Shown: piece after piece, positions 53,765 to 60,548 of the stretch
Layout: each line of letters begins with the position of its first letter
How positions within the stretch are numbered: position 1 is the first letter of the stretch
Assembly (NCBI GenBank): GCA_024402135.1
Contig: JAKSJN010000002.1
Span: 1-64,000 of the forward strand
Origin: Bacteroidales bacterium
GTDB taxonomy: Bacteria; Bacteroidota; Bacteroidia; Bacteroidales; UBA932
Length of the DNA: 64,000 nt
Direction of reading: 5' to 3'
Notes under the pieces: generated by a model
The model's input: the letters and a program-made list of their open reading frames with translations, nothing else
The model's database searches: none
What the model was told of the DNA's origin: nothing
Translations under genes and position numbers: made by a program

Positions 53765-54145
53765 CTATTCAACGTCAAGAATCAACTCTGTTCCAACCCG
53801 CACGATCTTCTCGATGACACGGGATCGCAGCTCCGGTGGCATCTGTTCTCGAAGGCTGGAATTCGGCTCGCTGCAGACGTACTTGTCGATGTTGTCCGCG
53901 ACGCGCGATGCCTGGGACGCCATGGTTGCGATAGCATGAGGAGCAGACACGTCGTCACTCTGGCGCGCCCATACGCAGTGGACATAATTCCCATCACGCA
54001 CTATCGGTCCGCACATACCGTCCTTGCCCTCGGGAGAAACGTCATCAACCCCGTTCTCTTTGAGCCACTGGACGAATTCATCCTCTGTGCCATACATGAT
54101 GGCCAGGGCACAGTCTGTAAAGCTTTCAATCTCTCTTATCTTCAT
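53765..54145 (-). CDS. Paralogue of the zincin-like protein with the HExxH motif lost
   Basis: A 126-aa protein clearly related to its downstream neighbour: both start MKIREIESF-DC, share YVH-VW, a VADN/MVDN helix end and MPPELRSRVIEKIV / MPRELRARIVESIM. At the place of HEATHMVDN it reads MASQASRVADN, so all zinc-binding and catalytic residues have gone. The frame is otherwise undamaged, which suggests a retained non-enzymatic role such as inhibitor, scaffold or substrate receptor. Start ATG 54145; a 54-aa reading frame overlaps it by 20 nt. Co-transcribed with the active-looking copy. Confidence 0.7.
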   Translation of the reverse strand: MKIREIESFTDCALAIMYGTEDEFVQWLKENGVDDVSPEGKDGMCGPIVRDGNYVHCVWARQSDDVSAPHAIATMASQASRVADNIDKYVCSEPNSSLREQMPPELRSRVIEKIVRVGTELILDVE

Positions 54146-54290
54146 TTTTCTGTTCTTTTTCAGATAGTTTCTTACAAGTTCCTCTTTTAGCGACTCCAAG
54201 TTTCTCCAGCTGTTCCAGAGTAGAAGAGTCTCCAACCTCTTCTCTTACTATTTCGTAAATTACTCCGGTCACCGGGTCTATCCTGGTCAT
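54126..54290 (-). CDS. Small 54-aa charged protein
   Basis: An open frame reading MTRIDPVTGVIYEIVREEV, then GDSSTLEQLEKLGVAKRG, ending in a Lys/Glu-rich tail. It starts one base after the stop of the two-domain zincin gene (54292) and overlaps the next gene's start by 20 nt, filling what would otherwise be a 146-nt gap in a tight operon. No motif is recognised. Position and codon reading favour a real gene, but size makes this uncertain. Confidence 0.5.
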   Translation of the reverse strand: MTRIDPVTGVIYEIVREEVGDSSTLEQLEKLGVAKRGTCKKLSEKEQKNEDKRD

Positions 54291-54291
54291 A

Positions 54292-55101
54292 TTAACTCTC
54301 AGTTATTGAATCATTGGAAAGCGTCTCGACAAACTGATCGAAGAGGGTAAGATAGATACGTGCGCCGAGCTTCTCTCCCCCACCGAGACAGCCGGAGAGC
54401 TTCCTGGCCGCGTGGAACAGTTCATGCACGAGGATGGTCTCCTGCATCAGCAGACCGTCAGCATTGCTGTTGTTTACGAACACCGCAAGTTCGTCATCAC
54501 TCGGTTCAGCCACGAATCCACGATTGTTCGCAGGCTGGAAACGCCCCTTCATCATCAATTCCTTGTATGTATCGCCAAGCGTCACCACCACATCCATGAG
54601 TGTGTCGTTGTCGTACATGTTAAGGGTCACGCGATAGTCCTCCCCGATCAGAGGGATGGGATACTCATCTATTGCCATACCAGTCATCGTTGACTTCTTC
54701 GTTGAATGGCCAAGGCCGGAAGAAAGGAGCGGGGCTATCTCCATGAAGCAGTCACCGATCACACGTGCACCGAACTCCTCGGACTCCAGTTCATCCGCGA
54801 TGGAGTTGCCTGCGAAATAGAGGTTCTCGAGGAAGCAATTTACCCGTTCCTCTTCAGGAACGATATCAGCATTTATGAATACAGCCCGCTCGTCGTCCAT
54901 ATCCAGACAGAATGCGGGCAGATCCGCAATGGATGGCTGTTCGTCTATGTAGTCTTCTGGCATGGCATCATAGTACCTGCTCTGGAGGATGTCCTTCACA
55001 TCAGAGGATCCATAGAGGTAGATGTTGATACAGTAGCCGTCCATGAACGGCACCTCGTAGCTCGAAACGAGCAGCTCATTGATTTCTTCGTTTTCTATCA
55101 T
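54292..55101 (-). CDS. Two-domain zincin-like protein, one HExxH intact, one degenerate
   Basis: A 269-aa protein that looks like an internal duplication. Each half has YEVPFMDGYCINIYLYGSSDVKD / YPIPLIGEDYRVTLNMYDNDTLMD, a DDERAVFIN / DDELAVFVN strand and a helix before an EEFGAR / EKLGAR end. In the C-terminal half the helix reads ILVHELFHAARKL with HELFH, a proper HExxH. In the N-terminal half it reads LENLYFAGNSIADEL, without ligands. This is the same intact-plus-degenerate pairing as in the two genes below it. ATG 55101 is used; TTG 55107 is less likely. First gene of the small minus-strand operon. Substrate unknown. Confidence 0.7.
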   Translation of the reverse strand: MIENEEINELLVSSYEVPFMDGYCINIYLYGSSDVKDILQSRYYDAMPEDYIDEQPSIADLPAFCLDMDDERAVFINADIVPEEERVNCFLENLYFAGNSIADELESEEFGARVIGDCFMEIAPLLSSGLGHSTKKSTMTGMAIDEYPIPLIGEDYRVTLNMYDNDTLMDVVVTLGDTYKELMMKGRFQPANNRGFVAEPSDDELAVFVNNSNADGLLMQETILVHELFHAARKLSGCLGGGEKLGARIYLTLFDQFVETLSNDSITES

Positions 55102-55766
55102 TGGCAATTGTTTTTAGTTGTTCTACTCCTTAAGGATTTGACGGGTTTTCAGACGGAAATAAATGGCTTTGTGTTTTATTCTTCATCCAGTAAACTCATC
55201 CACAATAGCACTCGCAGGGAGGGCATTCCACATAGGAACGTCCTCCCTTTGACTAAGACGGATGGCGAGCAGACAGACTACTACCGCCTACGGTAGTGAG
55301 CTCTCACTATTACCTGTCGGCCATTTATTTTCCGTGAATATTCACAGACATAAACAGGCTTGAGGTTCAGCTCAAAACTGACTTTCAGTTTGAGACCACC
55401 AAAACTAATTGAGATATTCATGTTGTGGATAAGGAATATGTCGAATGGTTGAGATTTGTGGCTCTCATTGAAACTAGCCCATCCGTTAGGACAAAATAAG
55501 GACGTCCATCAACACTGATAAACGTCCTATAACATGAAAGTCTCTATGCTTTGGAGGAATCTCCAACGACTTTCCTTATCCACTGATTGCAAAATTAAGA
55601 AATCATTCCGAATAAACAATATTATCATTCCTTCTTGCATTATTTGGTGTAAACGACAAGTTTACCGTTCCATATATGGATGTACGTCCTCATCTCCTTT
55701 TTTTGTTCGCTATTATCTATCTGGATGAATACCCCTTAGCTTCAGTGTGAACTGTATATATATTAT
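55102..55766. other. 665-bp non-coding region with DnaA-box-like sites and hairpins
   Basis: No convincing gene. The contents are: a near-perfect hairpin at 55216-55248 (AGGGAGG / CCTCCCT, extended by further pairs), a hairpin CTACCG-CCTA-CGGTAG at 55281-55296, a hairpin AGGACGT / ACGTCCT near 55499-55527, and a 12-bp inverted repeat (55425-55436 / 55572-55583). The inverted repeat includes TTATCCACA on the minus strand, the consensus DnaA box, and TTATCCACT on the plus strand. An AT-richer stretch runs from about 55590 to 55700. Beside dnaB this could be a replication origin of a lost element (inference). Confidence 0.45.
55425..55583. repeat. 12-bp inverted repeat carrying DnaA-box sequences
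   Basis: GTGGATAAGGAA (55425-55436) and TTCCTTATCCAC (55572-55583) are exact reverse complements 135 bp apart. With the base before it, the left arm reads TTATCCACA on the minus strand (55424-55432), a perfect DnaA box; the right arm reads TTATCCACT, one mismatch. Confidence 0.6.
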
Positions 55767-56885
55767 TTATCCATTTACATCGAATTCGCTATTTGAAGTG
55801 TTGACTGATGATTGATTCATTCGTGATTCATATGTGACTGTTGGTTCTAGTTTCAAGCTTTGACCCAACTCGTAGAATCTAACATACTCACCTACAAAAT
55901 CCATCGGAATAGTTGCAAGTTCACCATTCCTATGCTTTGCAAATATGATTTCCGTGTTCGTTTCTGACATTGTTTCTTGATCGGTGAAACCTATTGCCTC
56001 CGGACGATGAATGAATACAACTATATCCGCATCCTGTTCGATTGAGCCTGACTCACGAAGGTCACTCAGGACCGGACGACCATTTGAGCCTGCCCTATTC
56101 ATAATTCCACGAGATAGCTGTGAAAGAGCCATGATCGGAATGTCCAGTTCTTTAGCCAATCCTTTGAGACTCCTGGAAATGGAAGCTACTTCCTGTTCTC
56201 GGAAACTCTGCTGCGAACTCTCCCCTTTCATCAGTTGAAGATAATCAACAAAGATCATCTCCACACCTTTCTCTCTTACGAGATGCTTTGCCTTTGAGGC
56301 GAACTCAGTAATCGGGATCTGCGGTGTCTCATCAATATAGATCGGAGCCTGGATAAGACGCGACAAGCCACTTTCCAAAGCAATCCAGTCATCGTTTGCC
56401 ATCTTGCTTTTTCCACTTACCTTATCTCCTGGGATTCCGGACTCGGCCACAAGCAATCTTTGCAAAATCTCAACATCCTGCATCTCAAGCGAGAAAAATG
56501 CGATGGGGCGGTTAAACTCTACAGCTGCATTTCTTGCAAGATTAAGAGCAAAAGCTGTCTTTCCAACAGAAGGACGTGCTCCCAGTATGATAAGGTTGCC
56601 CTTCTGCCATCCCATGGTCAGCCTATCGATACTGGTATATCCTGAAGGAACACCAGTAAGACCGCTAGATGTCTGGGCCTTCTCAATCTTATCCATTGTC
56701 CTTTGAACAATATCTGTCACATGCCTTGTATCTTTACGGATTCCTGTGTCTGACGCTTTGAAGATGATGCTCTGCGCATTCGATATGAGCTGCCTGACCT
56801 CTCTCAGGCATAGTGACCTGGATATTCTCAGGAGAGCACACTTTGATGATCCGGAGAATCCAACCAAGTTCTCCTTCATAAGCAA
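55767..56885 (-). pseudogene. dnaB: Replicative DNA helicase DnaB, 5'-truncated
   Basis: The C-terminal RecA-like domain of DnaB is intact: GLTGVPSGYTSIDRLTMGWQKG, Walker A LGARPSVGKTAFAL, FFSLEM, Walker B MIFVDYLQLM, DIPIMALSQLSRG, LSDLRESGSIEQDAD and EIIFAKHRNGEL. Upstream, homology runs only to about residue 38-41 (SIIFKASDTGIRKDT, equivalent to the linker before the helicase domain); the codons beyond are just the antisense of the neighbouring integrase. The N-terminal primase-interacting domain is therefore missing. The ORF has possible ATGs at 56885 or 56879 within foreign sequence. It is unlikely to replace chromosomal DnaB. It came with a mobile element or phage. Confidence 0.8.
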
Positions 56886-57288
56886 GAAGACCGATGATGA
56901 CCTGACAATCTATCTCGTTCCGGAAGCGCTGGATTTATACAAGAAGTATGTCCTTATCCCGACCGATGGTTACGCATTCCCCAAGAAGTCCAATCAGAAG
57001 ATGAACAAGAATCTCAAGGAGATTGCTGAGCTAGTGGGGCTGACAAGAGAGGTGCAGGTTATGCAGTACAGCGGCAAGAAACCTGTTTACAAGACTGCCC
57101 GCTTATGTGATGTGATTGGGACACACGCTGCGAGAAGAACTTTTGTAGTGCATGCTCTTGAAGAGGGAATGTCCCCGGAGATGGTGATGTCCTTTACAGG
57201 ACACGAGGACTATGACACTATGAAACCATACATCGCCCTGACGGACAAGAAGAGGCAGAAAGCGCTGCTGAACAGTTTCAAGATGTAG
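56746..57288 (+). pseudogene. Tyrosine recombinase/integrase, 5'-truncated
   Basis: About 170 residues of the catalytic domain of a Bacteroidota tyrosine integrase. Box I is TSLRHSDLD with catalytic Arg, then SKKTDDDLTIYLVPEALDLYKKY, HAARRTFVVHALEEGMSPEMVMSFTGHEDYDTMKPYIALT containing His-x-x-Arg, the GH box and the nucleophilic Tyr in MKPYIAL. Catalytic residues are intact, but the SAM-like core-binding and arm domains that must precede position about 56779 are absent; the reading frame runs into antisense dnaB. The gene ends in a terminator. The GTG at 56746 is only formal. Without N-terminal domains it is probably inactive. Confidence 0.82.
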
Positions 57289-57321
57289 GAAGAGAGGCCG
57301 TGAGGTCTCTCTTCCTTTTTT
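57288..57321 (+). terminator. Intrinsic terminator after integrase
   Basis: GGAAGAGAGGCC pairs with GGTCTCTCTTCC around a GTGA loop and is followed by six T. It begins at the integrase stop codon. Confidence 0.85.
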
Positions 57322-57383
57322 GCGGCCATAATTATATGACAAGAAAAAGATAATAAAGAACTATCGTTAAAAAGGAAAAGAGT

Positions 57384-57391
57384 TATCTTTG
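57384..57391 (+). promoter_or_regulatory. -7 promoter box for the WYL gene (TATCTTTG)
   Basis: Full match, 15 nt before the ATG at 57407. The GTGCAG-CTGCAC inverted repeat found at downstream promoters is not present here. Confidence 0.6.
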
Positions 57392-57406
57392 AAAAAATGA
57401 TTTATT

Positions 57407-58447
57407 ATGCCTGTAGATAAACACGTAATGGAAAGGTATAAGCTTCTTGACAAACTGTTCAGAAGCGAAGCCGGATATACTTATAATGAGCTCGCTGACA
57501 AAGTGCGTGATTCGCTGAATGCAGATAATGTAGATAATGCAGATAATGTTGAGAAAGAGGAGATTTCTGTAAGGACAATAAAGGCCGACAAGAAATACTT
57601 TGAAGAGGAATATGATGCAGTTTTTCGCGAAGGTTTAAAACGTGGCCGCGAAAAGGTTATTCGATATGAAGACACAGATGCTTCCGTCTTTGCTGCCAAA
57701 CTTTCTAAAGAGGAGAAGGGCGTAATCGGTAAACTAGTCGATATGCTTCAGCTTCATGAGGATATTCCACAATACCGGTGGGCCATCTTCCTTCTAGATG
57801 GGTTGACAAGAATTGATGAGGGTGACGATCTAGGGAATTATATAGAGTTCGAGAACAATCTTTACCTTGAGGGATTAGAGAACTTTAGAATTCTCATGGA
57901 AGCCTGTATGGAGAAATTCGTGATTTCTCTAAAGTATGCCACCTTCAAGCAGGCTGAAGAACCAAAAATATATACTGTTTCCCCATACCTGCTCAAGCAG
58001 TACAACAATCGATGGTTTCTTATTTGCAAGAGGACAGGCTCCAGCCACCTGTCAACGTTTCCTCTCGACAGAATTAAGGTTGATTCAATATATAAGGAAA
58101 CTGAAATGAAATATGAAGAACCTGATTGGATTGCTATCGGAAAAGAATTGGGTCACACAATTGGGCTCACTTTTGCCTTCGACCCTGAAAAGAGAGCCGA
58201 TGTCATTATAGATGTCAACAAGGATAGGTATCCTTATATTAAGACAAAGCCGATTATTTCCGATCAGGATATTGTTTGCGAGGATGAGGAAAAGGTTCGT
58301 CTCAGCCTTAAAGACATCACTATCAATAAGGAGCTAACGTCACTTCTGCTCAGCTACGGTCCAGATGTCGAAGTCATCGAGCCGAAGTCTTTGCGGGATG
58401 ATATCAGCCAGAAAGCGAAAGCCTTATATCTCAAATATAACGAATAG
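57407..58447 (+). CDS. WYL-domain transcriptional regulator
   Basis: A 346-aa regulator with an N-terminal helix-turn-helix region (MERYKLLDKLFRSEAGYTYNELADKV, about 8-65), a middle helical part and a C-terminal WYL domain (KYATFKQAEEPKIYTVSPYLLKQYNNRWFLICKRTG, then FPLDRIKVDSI, about 180-290), followed by the WCX-like end. WYL proteins bind nucleotides or nucleic-acid ligands and often control defence islands (BrxR and CapW types). In-frame 9-bp repeats lie in the linker after the helix-turn-helix. The gene is followed within 15 bp by the first of three identical promoter/operator modules, so it is the likely regulator of the cluster at 58720-63338 (inference). Confidence 0.85.
   Translation: MPVDKHVMERYKLLDKLFRSEAGYTYNELADKVRDSLNADNVDNADNVEKEEISVRTIKADKKYFEEEYDAVFREGLKRGREKVIRYEDTDASVFAAKLSKEEKGVIGKLVDMLQLHEDIPQYRWAIFLLDGLTRIDEGDDLGNYIEFENNLYLEGLENFRILMEACMEKFVISLKYATFKQAEEPKIYTVSPYLLKQYNNRWFLICKRTGSSHLSTFPLDRIKVDSIYKETEMKYEEPDWIAIGKELGHTIGLTFAFDPEKRADVIIDVNKDRYPYIKTKPIISDQDIVCEDEEKVRLSLKDITINKELTSLLLSYGPDVEVIEPKSLRDDISQKAKALYLKYNE
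57523..57549 (+). repeat. Three tandem 9-bp repeats inside the WYL gene
   Basis: AGATAATGY is repeated three times (57523-57549), encoding DNVDNADNV. The unit is a multiple of three, so changes in copy number keep the frame and would alter only linker length. Confidence 0.6.
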
Positions 58448-58460
58448 ACTATAGGTTCTA

Positions 58461-58505
58461 TGCAAAAAACCTGCACGGTAAGATCGAAAATCGTTCTTAC
58501 CTTTG
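58461..58505 (+). promoter_or_regulatory. Promoter/operator module, copy A
   Basis: TGCAAAAAACCTGCACGG, a partly degenerate version of the inverted repeat, ends (CTGCAC 58471-58476) exactly 21 nt before the -7 box TACCTTTG (58498-58505), which is followed by CATCG as in copies B and C. It reads towards copy B, 92 bp away. Confidence 0.65.
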
Positions 58506-58551
58506 CATCGTTGAAATAAAAAGGATGGCGTCCGGGTGAGCCGGGCAAGCA

Positions 58552-58597
58552 GTGCAGAAAACCTGCACGGTAGTTCCAGACGGGCGCCGTATCTTTG
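58552..58597 (+). promoter_or_regulatory. Promoter/operator module, copy B
   Basis: Perfect inverted repeat GTGCAG (58552-58557) - AAAAC - CTGCAC (58563-58568), 21 nt, then TATCTTTG (58590-58597) preceded by GGCGCC and followed by CATC. It drives the structured leader and the small gene at 58720. The repeat occupies the -33 region, so a bound protein would act directly on polymerase. Confidence 0.75.
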
Positions 58598-58630
58598 CAT
58601 CGAGTTCTTTCACATACAGGCAGACGCCTG

Positions 58631-58715
58631 AAAACAAAAGCCAATAAATAATAATTTGTTTCCGGTAATTATGGCTCCATGCCGGGAATATTAACCAGGA
58701 GCCGCTTTTGTTTTT
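58631..58715 (+). promoter_or_regulatory. Structured mRNA leader with two stacked stems, copy 1
   Basis: An outer stem of 11 bp (AAAACAAAAGC 58631-58641 with GCTTTTGTTTT 58704-58714) encloses an inner stem GGCTCC (58673-58678) / GGAGCC (58698-58703). The inner stem plus the U-rich outer strand is terminator-like and ends 5 nt before the ATG at 58720. A second leader of the same design with different inner bases is at 61890-61976. Confidence 0.65.
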
Positions 58716-58719
58716 AGTT

Positions 58720-58896
58720 ATGGAGAAGTCATCTTCCACGCACAGCGTTTTCAGCGCAGCCTGTATTGAGAGTTCTAAGCTCGGTCTTACAAAAAAGATC
58801 TCATCAAAATCGAAGGACTCCCGTCCTGCGAAGAGGTTATCTATCAAGGTAATCTTCCGCTGGCTGCGTATCCGTGTCAAGGGGCTGTTTTGTTAG
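58720..58896 (+). CDS. Small basic protein (58 aa) sharing an N-terminus with the 452-aa membrane protein
   Basis: A short gene reading MEKSSSTHSVFSAACIESSK and continuing with a Lys/Arg-rich tail (KKISSKSKDSRPAKRLSIKVIFRWLRIRVKGLFC). Its start is similar to MEKISFQNGVLAAAGVECAK at 61980, and both lie directly behind the same type of promoter and leader. The C-terminus is an amphipathic, strongly basic helix. It could be a truncated paralogue, a leader peptide or a small membrane-active protein. The in-frame ATG at 58720 directly follows the leader hairpin. Confidence 0.55.
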   Translation: MEKSSSTHSVFSAACIESSKLGLTKKISSKSKDSRPAKRLSIKVIFRWLRIRVKGLFC

Positions 58897-58956
58897 TTCC
58901 GCGGGAACAGCAATTCACCAAACAATTCAACTTCGTTTTTAATTTCTTTTTTGCTT

Positions 58957-59469
58957 ATGGCACTTTTTCATTCCACACGAGCATTTGATGCTACAGACGA
59001 GTTTATTCCCGCAGCACTCAAGAGTCTGCAGGACCGGTTCGAGGCCAAGGGTTTCAGATTTAGAGTGAAATCCGAATCTCTCCACAGGACAGTTGCCGAA
59101 GTCCAGAGAGGTGGGCTGCTACATCAGGCTGTTGGTCTTCGCAATGGTCTTGAGATCACATTTACCCGACGTGAAGGTTCCACTGTTGTCGAGGTTCGGG
59201 ACTGCCTGATTGAGAATCAGCTCATCGGACCGGCGATCATTTTCCGCTACGTACCACAATTGCGTATCCCAGTAGCCATCACTGATGGTATCGGCCTTAT
59301 CATGCAGGCCAACTTGCCGTCTCAAGCAATGGACGCTATTGAAGGGGCATATGCTATGCTGACTGGTGAACATAGGGTGTACTGTCCATATTGTGGTGCT
59401 GCAATGACCAGCGAGGACGGCATCTGTGACGCCTGCGGAAAGGCTGTATCTCCTGAAGTTGCACTTTAA
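58957..59469 (+). CDS. Protein of unknown function with C-terminal zinc ribbon
   Basis: A 170-aa protein. The first 135 residues (MALFHSTRAFDATDEFIPAALKSLQ, then FRFRVKSESLHRTVAEV and ITFTRREGSTVVEVRD) form an alpha/beta domain I do not recognise. The C-terminus has a zinc ribbon, CPYCGAAMTSEDGICDACGKA. ATG 58957 is preferred to a TTG at 58951. It lies 12 nt before the M48 peptidase gene, which ends in a zinc ribbon of similar type, so the two proteins may dock to each other or to the same partner. Co-transcribed from module B (inference). Confidence 0.7.
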   Translation: MALFHSTRAFDATDEFIPAALKSLQDRFEAKGFRFRVKSESLHRTVAEVQRGGLLHQAVGLRNGLEITFTRREGSTVVEVRDCLIENQLIGPAIIFRYVPQLRIPVAITDGIGLIMQANLPSQAMDAIEGAYAMLTGEHRVYCPYCGAAMTSEDGICDACGKAVSPEVAL

Positions 59470-59481
59470 TCCTTCTGGCTT

Positions 59482-60369
59482 ATGATACCTTATTCGTATT
59501 TCATTCATCCTGAAGATGAGAAGGCCCTGAATGCCATGAAATCAGTTCCTGGTTTCGATAATCTCGTGAAGAAGTTCATGGAGGTCGGGTATGAGAACAT
59601 GGTAAATGGCGAGAACCTCGCTTCTCAGATTCTCCTTTCTGAGAACCAGCTTCCAGACATATACCACCGTGTCACCAGGATATGCGATAAACTTGGGATC
59701 GATTATCCCGATGTTTATCTCTGTATGTCTCCTTATCCTAATGCCTGGACATATGGAGACACACATATTTCCATCACTCTCACCAGCGCGCTTTTTGAGT
59801 ACCTTGATGATGATGAGATTGATTCCGTCATCGCACATGAGTGCGGACATATCGTTTGTCATCATGTGCTATACCATACTCTCGCCAACTTCGTATGTAG
59901 AGGAATCAGAGGCCTCTTTTCGGAGATTGCCACGCCCCTTCGTCTGGCCATCTGCTACTGGGAGAGGAAGAGCGAACTAAGCGCAGACAGGGTTGCGGCG
60001 CTTGTATGCGGAGCAGATACGGTGGTGAGAACACAACTCCGCCTCTCTGGCGGTCCGAGGTCCATTACTAAAGATGTGGACATCCATTTGTTTGCCAGAC
60101 AGGCTGAGGATTATTCTGATATCCTGTCTTCAAACAAGCTTGACAACCTGCTCCAGAAAGTGGCTGTCATGGACGAATCTCACCCTTTCTCTGCAGTCAG
60201 GGTCCACGAAATTCTCAAATGGTCCGGAAGTGAGGATTTTGAGAAGATCAAAGGTATTGTCCTCGGCGGCTCAGGATTCTGCCCTCACTGCCATAAACCA
60301 ATCATGTCTGATTGGGTCTATTGCAGATGCTGTGGGGGAAAAATCATGGATGAACAGGAGTCATGCTAA
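59482..60369 (+). CDS. M48-family metallopeptidase with C-terminal zinc ribbon
   Basis: A 295-aa protein. The peptidase part has LPDIYHRVTRICDKLGI, ITLTSALFEYLDDDEIDSVIAHECGHIVCHHVLYH with HExxH ligands His119, Glu120, His123, and SELSADR supplying the third ligand Glu165, as in HtpX/Ste24 (M48). It lacks the HtpX membrane helices; one hydrophobic stretch lies at about 130-160. The last 30 residues are a zinc ribbon (CPHCHKPIMSDWVYCRCCGGK). A cytoplasmic, ribbon-targeted M48 peptidase is uncommon. Overlaps the next small gene by 7 nt, showing tight coupling. Confidence 0.85.
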   Translation: MIPYSYFIHPEDEKALNAMKSVPGFDNLVKKFMEVGYENMVNGENLASQILLSENQLPDIYHRVTRICDKLGIDYPDVYLCMSPYPNAWTYGDTHISITLTSALFEYLDDDEIDSVIAHECGHIVCHHVLYHTLANFVCRGIRGLFSEIATPLRLAICYWERKSELSADRVAALVCGADTVVRTQLRLSGGPRSITKDVDIHLFARQAEDYSDILSSNKLDNLLQKVAVMDESHPFSAVRVHEILKWSGSEDFEKIKGIVLGGSGFCPHCHKPIMSDWVYCRCCGGKIMDEQESC

Positions 60370-60545
60370 GAGGGGAATGTCTCTTTGAATGCAGGAAATG
60401 CGGAAAGACGTTTCTTGCCCTGGATTTTGAGTATTGTGCAACTACCCTCAGTTGCCCGGTACCTTGCCCGGACTGCAAGACACTTTGTGCACCTCTATCC
60501 TGTTCCAATCTATATCGCAAACTTGGTATTATCCCTAATGACTAG
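60363..60545 (+). CDS. Small cysteine-rich (zinc-ribbon-like) protein
   Basis: A 60-aa protein beginning MLRGECLFECRKCGKTFLAL, with further CxxxC/CPDC pairs (SCPVPCPDCKTLC). The two CxxC knuckles suggest a zinc ribbon. Its start lies inside the 3' end of the peptidase gene (7-nt overlap), and it stops 3 nt before the Ntn-hydrolase gene, so it is embedded in the operon. Eight Cys in 60 residues also allow a metal-cluster role. It is the third ribbon in this operon. Confidence 0.7.
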   Translation: MLRGECLFECRKCGKTFLALDFEYCATTLSCPVPCPDCKTLCAPLSCSNLYRKLGIIPND

Positions 60546-60548
60546 ACC

